Below, piece by piece: positions 1 to 4,684 of a stretch of DNA of 6,206 bases. Each line of letters begins with the position of its first letter. Position 1 is the first letter of the stretch. The notes under the pieces are model-generated. The model made no database searches. It was not told where the DNA came from and saw nothing but the letters and a program-made list of their open reading frames with translations. A program made the translations under genes and the position numbers. The stretch comes from a bacterium (lineage in GTDB: Bacteria > Verrucomicrobiota > Verrucomicrobiia > Limisphaerales > J093): NCBI GenBank assembly GCA_021784265.1, contig JAJXTA010000193.1:1-6206 (forward strand), given 5' to 3'.

Positions 1-1
1 C

Positions 2-1480
2 AACTACGATCCCCAGGCCGACCCCGAAGGGGACGCGGACGAGGCGAGCAACCGGGACAACCGGATGGTGCCGCCGGGCCAAACCCAGGTCTTGCTCGAG
101 GCGCGGGGGCCGGGGGTCATCACGCACCTCTGGCTTACCTTTCTGGGACCGGAACCGCAACCGTGGGCCCAGCATGGCTCGGCCAATCACCAGGAGATGC
201 TGCTGCGGATGTATTGGGACGGGGAGACGCGCCCGAGCGTGGAGGCCCCGGTGGGGGACTTTTTTGCCAACGGGTTCGGCGAACGCCGCGAGGTGGTGAG
301 CTTGCCGGTGGTGGTCGAGGGCGGCGACGCCTACAATTGCTTTTGGCGGATGCCGTTTCAGAAGTCGGCCCGGATCGAGATCGTCAACCAGAGCGCCAAA
401 CCGATCAGCCTGCTCTATTACAATATCGATTGGATCAAGAAGGCGAGTCTGCCCGCGGACACCCCCTATTTCCACGCCCAGTACCGCCAGGAATACCCCG
501 TCCAACCCGGGCGCGACTACGTGATCCTGGAGACGGCGGGCAAAGGCCACTATGTCGGGACGGTGTTGAGCGTGCGGACGCGCAGCCCGGCCTGGTTCGG
601 CGAGGGGGACGAGAAGATTTATCTGGATGGGGAGGCGAAGCCGTCGATTTGGGGGACGGGGACGGAGGATTACTTCCTGTGCGCGTGGGGCTTGAAGACG
701 ACGAGCACGCCGTACTTCGGGGTGCCCTATTTCGATCAGTGGGGGATCGTGGGCGGACAGACCACGGCTTACCGGTGGCACATCGAGGACCCCATCGTGT
801 TCAACACCGGGATCAAGGTGAGCTTCGAGCACTTTGGCTGGTTGCCGCCCGACGAGAATCCCCAAGGCAAGAGTATGAGTTGGAACGAGCGCCAAGACGA
901 CTACTCCAGCGTGGCTTACTGGTACCAGACCGGACCCGGGACGTTCACGGCGCGGGCCCCGGCGGGTCCGGAGCGGCGTTTGCCCAGTCTGGATCGGATG
1001 GTGGTTTATGCGCACGACTTTGTGGGCGCGCCGGGGTTCCACGGCGCGGGCACGGTGGGGTTGCAGCAGCTCGACCTTTACCCCGGACCGCAGGTGCTGT
1101 ACCAGCCCAGCCAGGCGCGAGGGGCGTGGCTGGAGCTCCCCTTGGAGGTGACCAAGTCGGAGCCGTTGCGGCTGCTGGTCCGGCTGACCCACTCCTATGA
1201 CTTCGGGCAATACCAGGCCTATCTGGACGGGGCGAAGCTGGGTGAGGTGATCGACCTTTACAGTCCCAAGGTCGTGACCGCGGACACCCATCTGCTGGAC
1301 TTTTGGCCCGAACCGGGGCGGCATCGGCTCCGGCTGGAATGCGTGGGCAAGCAGCCGGCCTCGCAGGGGTACTACTTGGGGATCGAGTCGGTCCGGCTGC
1401 GGGAACGCCGCCCCCGGGTCGAGCAATACGGCTACGACAAAGGCAAGGACTGGCACAAGCACCCCGTGCTTTACCAATAG
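2..1480 (+). CDS. DUF2961 / GH172-family glycoside hydrolase (5' partial)
   Basis: This frame is open to the left edge, so the true start lies outside; 492 residues are visible, and the ATG at 65 is internal because family-like sequence precedes it. It reads as DUF2961, now glycoside hydrolase family GH172, whose characterised members act on alpha-D-fructofuranosides or D-arabinofuranosides. Family marks are PPGQTQVLLEARGPGVITHLW near the visible N-terminus, the FGEGDEKIYLDGE block and the GTGTEDYF block. Glu at 602-604 (in GEGDE) and Glu at 665-667 (in GTGTED) lie 21 residues apart, the spacing I recall for the acid/base and nucleophile pair of the Bifidobacterium enzyme (E270/E291), so the protein is probably active. 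The last 170 residues look like a beta-sandwich domain (YQAYLDG, GRHRLRLECVG). Export is likely for this family, but the signal peptide is not visible. The substrate cannot be told. The oxidoreductase gene follows on the same strand after 320 bases. Confidence 0.88.
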   Translation, partial: NYDPQADPEGDADEASNRDNRMVPPGQTQVLLEARGPGVITHLWLTFLGPEPQPWAQHGSANHQEMLLRMYWDGETRPSVEAPVGDFFANGFGERREVVSLPVVVEGGDAYNCFWRMPFQKSARIEIVNQSAKPISLLYYNIDWIKKASLPADTPYFHAQYRQEYPVQPGRDYVILETAGKGHYVGTVLSVRTRSPAWFGEGDEKIYLDGEAKPSIWGTGTEDYFLCAWGLKTTSTPYFGVPYFDQWGIVGGQTTAYRWHIEDPIVFNTGIKVSFEHFGWLPPDENPQGKSMSWNERQDDYSSVAYWYQTGPGTFTARAPAGPERRLPSLDRMVVYAHDFVGAPGFHGAGTVGLQQLDLYPGPQVLYQPSQARGAWLELPLEVTKSEPLRLLVRLTHSYDFGQYQAYLDGAKLGEVIDLYSPKVVTADTHLLDFWPEPGRHRLRLECVGKQPASQGYYLGIESVRLRERRPRVEQYGYDKGKDWHKHPVLYQ

Positions 1481-1491
1481 GCGCCACCCTG

Positions 1492-1509
1492 CCGCCCCCC
1501 CGGGGGCGG
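1492..1509 (+). terminator. GC-rich hairpin after the GH172 gene
   Basis: An 8-base perfect inverted repeat (CCGCCCCC at 1492-1499 and GGGGGCGG at 1502-1509) begins 12 bases after the GH172 stop codon. Only two bases separate the arms, so the real hairpin would lose one inner pair. No T tract follows, so it is not a canonical intrinsic terminator. Its position suggests transcript 3'-end formation or stabilisation, but in sequence this GC-rich such arms can also arise by chance. Confidence 0.3.
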
Positions 1510-1615
1510 GGCCGAAGCCCGCGGGACACCCGGAGGTGGAGGCGGTTCGAGGCCTCCACGAACGGCGGGCTGAATTGCCGAAGGGAAGACACTGCGACCA
1601 CGAAAGGGAGAGGCG

Positions 1616-1629
1616 CCCAGAATTCTGGG
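1616..1629. repeat. 14-base perfect palindrome, CCCAGAATTCTGGG
   Basis: This is a perfect two-fold palindrome with no spacer, lying 171 bases before the oxidoreductase start codon. Its AT core stands out from the GC-rich surroundings. It could be a binding site for a dimeric regulator of the downstream gene, or part of a dispersed intergenic repeat. Neither role is shown by the sequence. Confidence 0.4.
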
Positions 1630-1800
1630 TGAGCTCGGGTCCAGCGTGGTGCACCGCCTGCCTCCTTCCGCCAAAACTGACCGTCACTCGCGGGCGGGGA
1701 TCGTGGCGCCAAATCCCTTGGAAACCTCCAGCTTAGCCCCTACCCTCCCGTTCGACGCCGCAGCCACGACCGGCAGCGGCTCGGGAAGCAAACGCAACTC

Positions 1801-2931
1801 ATGAATCCGATATCTTCTGGAACCAACGCGAATCTCACCCGCCGTGACTTCATCAAAGCCGCCGGGCTCGGCGGGGCGGGGCTGGCGGTTTTGCCCGGCG
1901 CCACTCTCCAGGGGGCGGAGGCGGGCGGCAAGAAGCTGGTCATGGCGCTGGTGGGTGGGGCCCATATCCACACCCCCAATTATGTGAACATCCTTAAGGG
2001 CCGGGCTGACGTCAGCGTCAAGTATGTCTGGGACCACGACCTGGCGCGGGCCGCCAAGTGGGCCAAGGTGCTGGGGGCGCGGGTTGTGGATGACGATGGG
2101 CACATCTGGAACGACCGCGAGGTGGTGGGGGTGGTGATCTGTTCGGAGACCGACCGGCATCACGGCTTGGTCCTCGCCGCGGCTCAGGCGGGCAAGCACA
2201 TGTTCGTGGAGAAGCCGCTGGGGGTTAACAGCCAGGAGAGTTACGCGATGGCGGCGGCCATCGAGAAGGCCGGGGTGCTCTTCACCACCGGTTACTTCAT
2301 GCGGACCCAGCCGCACATCCTCTTCCTCAAGCAACAGGTCGAGCAGGCCAATTTCGGGAAGATCACCCGCGTCCAGGGTTCCAACTGCCACAACGGCTCG
2401 TTGGGGGGCTGGTTCGACACCGATTGGCGCTGGATGGCCGACCCGAAGATCGCCGGGGTGGGGGCCTTTGGGGACCTGGGCACGCACTCACTGGACATCT
2501 TGATGTGGCTGTGCGGCGGCATCGCGTCCGTGGCTGCCGACATCAAGATCGTGACCGGGCGTTACCCGGGGTGCGACGAATCGGGGGAGGCGCTGATGAA
2601 GTTCAAGAACGGCGTCACCGGGACGTTGGCGGCGGGGTGGGTGGACCTGGCGGAGCCGGTGCCGTTGTTGATCAGCGGCACCGAAGGGCATGCGGTGGTG
2701 TTTCAGGACCAACTCTACTACCGGACCAACAAGGTGCTCGGAGCGGACGGCAAGGCGCCCTGGACCCAGTTGCCCGCCGCGCTGCCTCCGCCGATGGAGA
2801 TGTTTGTGAACGCGGTGGCGGGCCAGCCGGGCATGGCGCTGGTGAGTCCAGCCGAGGCCGCGGCGCGGGTGAGTGTGATGGAAGCGATGTACCACGCCGC
2901 CCACGACCATCGGTGGGCCAAGCCGGCGTAG
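1801..2931 (+). CDS. Tat-exported Gfo/Idh/MocA-family oxidoreductase
   Basis: This complete 376-residue protein is normal in length for a Gfo/Idh/MocA NAD(P)-dependent oxidoreductase, enzymes that oxidise or reduce sugars, cyclitols and related polyols. Residues 12-41 form a twin-arginine signal: LTRRDFIKAAG, a hydrophobic Gly/Ala/Leu stretch, then probable cleavage near GAEA (38-41). The folded protein is therefore probably exported with its cofactor. The Rossmann domain follows; its first loop reads ALVGGAHIHTPNY (49-61) instead of the usual GxGxxG. EKPLG (137-141) supplies the cofactor-contacting lysine K138. The C-terminal alpha/beta domain carries GDLGTHSLDIL (224-234), with D225 and H229 in the positions of the family's usual catalytic Asp and His. 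The ATG at 1801 is chosen because it gives a normal-length Tat n-region; the ribosome binding site is weak. It follows the GH172 gene on the same strand, suggesting a role in sugar catabolism. The exact substrate is unknown. Confidence 0.92.
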   Translation: MNPISSGTNANLTRRDFIKAAGLGGAGLAVLPGATLQGAEAGGKKLVMALVGGAHIHTPNYVNILKGRADVSVKYVWDHDLARAAKWAKVLGARVVDDDGHIWNDREVVGVVICSETDRHHGLVLAAAQAGKHMFVEKPLGVNSQESYAMAAAIEKAGVLFTTGYFMRTQPHILFLKQQVEQANFGKITRVQGSNCHNGSLGGWFDTDWRWMADPKIAGVGAFGDLGTHSLDILMWLCGGIASVAADIKIVTGRYPGCDESGEALMKFKNGVTGTLAAGWVDLAEPVPLLISGTEGHAVVFQDQLYYRTNKVLGADGKAPWTQLPAALPPPMEMFVNAVAGQPGMALVSPAEAAARVSVMEAMYHAAHDHRWAKPA

Positions 2932-2948
2932 CGATTTTCACGGCGCCT

Positions 2949-2998
2949 CCTCAGGTGTGGGGCAGACCCGAGGTCTGCCCCGGCGCGCCCACCTGAGG
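2949..2998. repeat. Nested inverted repeat between convergent genes
   Basis: An inner perfect stem of 10 bp (GGGGCAGACC at 2959-2968, GGTCTGCCCC at 2972-2981) has a 3-base CGA loop. It is enclosed by an outer perfect 9-bp stem (CCTCAGGTG at 2949-2957, CACCTGAGG at 2990-2998). The element sits in the 146-base gap between the stop codons of the oxidoreductase and the oppositely oriented helicase, where it could end transcription from both sides. No T tract flanks it. It may instead be one copy of a dispersed REP-like palindrome, since GGGGCAGACC-type palindromes look like intergenic repeat units. The structure is clear; the role is inferred. Confidence 0.7.
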
Positions 2999-3077
2999 CG
3001 TAACTGTTCGCGAAGATCGTCGCCGCTGGAGCCGTCCCACCGCTCTCTTGCGTTCGCGGCTCGGACGGGCGGCGGGC

Positions 3078-4313
3078 TCAGCGGCGGCGGCGGGCGGGGC
3101 CGTAGTAGTATCCCCCGCTGATCCGGGCGCCGCGGGCGCGGCGTTGGTGGAGGGGGACTTGGCCAGGCTTGCTCTCGTCGAAGAGCGCCGTGTACTGGTA
3201 GGGGAATCCCTCGAGCCGCACGCGCTCGATTTTGCGGCCGATGAAGCGTTCGATGGCGTGGACGTGCTGGGCGTCTTCGGCGACCATCAGGGTGAGGGCG
3301 TCGCCGGTGGCTTGCGCCCGGCCGGTGCGCCCGATGCGGTGCACGTAGTCTTCCGGATGCTGGGGCACGTCGTAGTTGACGACGTGGCTGACGTCCAGGA
3401 TGTCCAACCCGCGCGCCGCGATGTCGGTGGCCACCAGCACCTCGTACTTGCCATCGCGAAAGCCCCGCAAGGCCTGTTCCCGCTCCCGCTGGGTCCGATT
3501 GGAATGCAGGACGGTCACCGCGTGGTTGTGGTGGCGGAGGGAGTGGCTGACGCGATCCGCCCGGTTCTTGGTCCGACAGAACACGATCACCGAGTCGTAG
3601 TTGACCCGCTGGAGCAGGTCCAGCAGCAACGCGCTCTTCTGCGCCTCCGCCACCGGGTAGAGGGCGTGCCGAACGGTTTCGGCCGGGGCCCGCCGCACGC
3701 CGATCTCGACGGTCTGGGGCGCGTGCATGGCCCACTGGATCAGGGTTTCGATCTGGGGGGGAATGGTCGCCGAGAAGAGCGAGGTGTGGCGCTCCCGTGG
3801 GCAGCGTTCCACCAGCCGGCGCACGTCGGGGAGGAACCCCATGTCCAGCATGCGGTCGGCTTCGTCTAAGACCAGGAACTTAATCTTGTCCAGGCGGCAG
3901 GTGCCGCGGCTGAGGTGATCGAGCAGCCGGCCGGGGGTGGCGACGAGCACATCGACGCCGGTCCGCAGGGCTTGATCCTGGAGGCCGTAGCCCACCCCGC
4001 CATAGACGACCGCCACGCGCAGGTTGGTGAACCGGGCCAGGTCGCGCACGGCGGTCTCGACCTGGGCGGCCAACTCGCGGGTCGGCTCCAGGATCAGGGC
4101 GCGGGGGCCGGGGGCGTGGGCACCGAGGAGGGAGAGGATGGGCAGCCCGAACGCGGCGGTCTTGCCGGTGCCGGTCTGGGCGCTGCCGATCACATCCTGG
4201 CCCGCCAACACCAACGGGATGGCGCGCAGTTGGATGGGTGTGGGTTCGACGTAGCCCATCGCGCGCACACCATCCAACAGGGGTTTGCCGAGGCCTAGCT
4301 TACTGAATGCCAT
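3078..4313 (-). CDS. DEAD-box ATP-dependent RNA helicase, RhlE-type
   Basis: This 411-residue protein has every core motif of a DEAD-box helicase, which uses ATP to unwind short RNA duplexes in ribosome assembly or mRNA turnover in the cytoplasm. In order: Q motif GYVEPTPIQ (20-28) with its upstream aromatic F3, motif I AQTGTGKT (45-52), Ia PTRELAAQ (77-84), Ib TPGRLLD (126-132), II DEAD (150-153), III SAT (181-183), IV VIVFCRTK (242-249), V ATDIAARGLD (295-304) and VI HRIGRTGRA (325-333). The layout resembles RhlE; the basic tail is short (GPARRRR), so no extra RNA-binding domain is present. The ATG at 4311-4313 is preferred because MAFSKLGL is the standard family N-terminus; a start 16 codons upstream adds non-conserved sequence. 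No strong ribosome binding site is visible. It is convergent with the oxidoreductase and divergent from the repeat-motif gene, so it appears to be its own transcription unit. Confidence 0.96.
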   Translation of the reverse strand: MAFSKLGLGKPLLDGVRAMGYVEPTPIQLRAIPLVLAGQDVIGSAQTGTGKTAAFGLPILSLLGAHAPGPRALILEPTRELAAQVETAVRDLARFTNLRVAVVYGGVGYGLQDQALRTGVDVLVATPGRLLDHLSRGTCRLDKIKFLVLDEADRMLDMGFLPDVRRLVERCPRERHTSLFSATIPPQIETLIQWAMHAPQTVEIGVRRAPAETVRHALYPVAEAQKSALLLDLLQRVNYDSVIVFCRTKNRADRVSHSLRHHNHAVTVLHSNRTQREREQALRGFRDGKYEVLVATDIAARGLDILDVSHVVNYDVPQHPEDYVHRIGRTGRAQATGDALTLMVAEDAQHVHAIERFIGRKIERVRLEGFPYQYTALFDESKPGQVPLHQRRARGARISGGYYYGPARRRR

Positions 4314-4433
4314 GCCGCACACTATCAGGCAGGGTACGGGAAGCCAAGCCTTTCCCGGCACCTCGCGGTTGGGGACGCTTCAGGCCGGCGAGGACAACCG
4401 CCGGGAGCGCGGCCCACGGCGCTTCTTGGTTGA

Positions 4434-4465
4434 CCCTCTCCGGCGGGAGAGAGCCCGGGTGAGGG
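4434..4465. repeat. REP-like intergenic element (CCCTCTCC...GGTGAGGG)
   Basis: The sequence begins CCCTCTCC and ends CCCGGGTGAGGG, with a 6-bp stem (CTCTCC 4436-4441, GGAGAG 4446-4451) around a GGCG loop. This layout, CCCTCTCC-loop-GGAGAG-purines-GGGTGAGGG, is one I recognise as a very common dispersed intergenic repeat in many GC-rich bacterial genomes, often mistranslated as Leu/Ser/Pro/Arg-rich peptides. Only one copy lies in this window, so its repetitive nature here is inferred from familiarity. Confidence 0.55.
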
Positions 4466-4591
4466 CGGGTTCGCGCCCGGTCTTCCCCACCGCATCCTCG
4501 TTTACCGTTCCCTGAGGTTCGCGGCTCTGTCCGCCGCGGCGCCGGCGGGCTCCGGCGCGGTGCTTGGGGCACAACGCCACGCCCCGGGGAA

Positions 4592-4617
4592 GGTGACCGC
4601 CCGCGGGGGCGTTCACC
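4592..4617. repeat. Imperfect inverted repeat upstream of candidate promoter
   Basis: GGTGA (4592-4596) pairs with TCACC (4613-4617), and CGCCC (4598-4602) pairs with GGGCG (4607-4611). One mismatched pair separates the two blocks and the loop is four bases. It ends 7 bases before the candidate -35 box, a position compatible with an operator, but the local GC content makes chance arms likely. Confidence 0.3.
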
Positions 4618-4624
4618 GCCATGC

Positions 4625-4652
4625 TTGACGGGCGAGCGGCAAACCCTACTAT
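4625..4652 (+). promoter_or_regulatory. Candidate sigma70-type promoter
   Basis: TTGACG (4625-4630, five of six consensus -35 bases) is followed after 16 bases by TACTAT (4647-4652, four of six consensus -10 bases). Transcription would begin near 4659, giving a leader of about 25 bases before the GTG at 4685. Position and orientation fit the exported-protein gene and support that start over in-frame alternatives upstream. Confidence 0.4.
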
Positions 4653-4684
4653 GCCGCCCGTTTTTCGATGCGTGGACTGGCCTC

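Larger units (their letters stand above)
1481..1800. other. Intergenic region between GH172 and oxidoreductase genes
   Basis: This 320-base gap has no convincing coding sequence. Short frames crossing it read as low-complexity Arg/Pro/Gly peptides with no recognisable family. It holds the hairpin at 1492-1509, the palindrome at 1616-1629 and two 8-base palindromes (GGTGCACC near 1648, TGGCGCCA near 1702). I see no convincing -35/-10 pair for the downstream gene. A GGGAAG at 1783-1788 lies 12 bases before its ATG, too far to be a good ribosome binding site. Confidence 0.6.
4314..4684. other. Divergent intergenic region, helicase to exported protein
   Basis: This 371-base gap separates two divergent start codons. 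It contains a REP-like element (4434-4465), small GC hairpins (GGGCG 4463-4467 with CGCCC 4474-4478; CCGCCG 4531-4536 with CGGCGG 4543-4548; an imperfect one at 4592-4617) and a candidate rightward promoter (4625-4652). Short frames within it, such as one on the minus strand at 4380-4697, translate to Arg/Pro/Ser-rich peptides typical of repeat DNA and are not called. No clear promoter for the helicase was found. Confidence 0.6.

Noticed and set aside
163..1200. 345-codon plus-strand frame inside the GH172 gene
   Set aside because: Out-of-frame shadow with Arg/Gly/Ala-rich translation; the conserved GH172 motifs are in the other frame.
945..1712. 255-codon minus-strand frame over the GH172 3' end and the intergenic gap
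   Set aside because: Pro/Arg/Ala-rich with no domain, overlapping a well-supported gene.
1684..2487. 267-codon open frame on the minus strand
   Set aside because: It lies opposite the clearly recognised oxidoreductase gene and has no family features; long antisense frames are expected at this GC content.
3030..3062. GAGCCG...CGGCTC inverted repeat after the helicase stop
   Set aside because: Only 6 bp with a loop of about 22 bases and no T tract; too weak to call a terminator.
3048..3869. 273-codon open frame on the plus strand
   Set aside because: Antisense shadow of the DEAD-box helicase, which has all core motifs.
4311..4361. Upstream ATG for the helicase at 4361
   Set aside because: It adds 16 residues not typical of the family; MAFSKLGL at 4313 matches the usual DEAD-box N-terminus.
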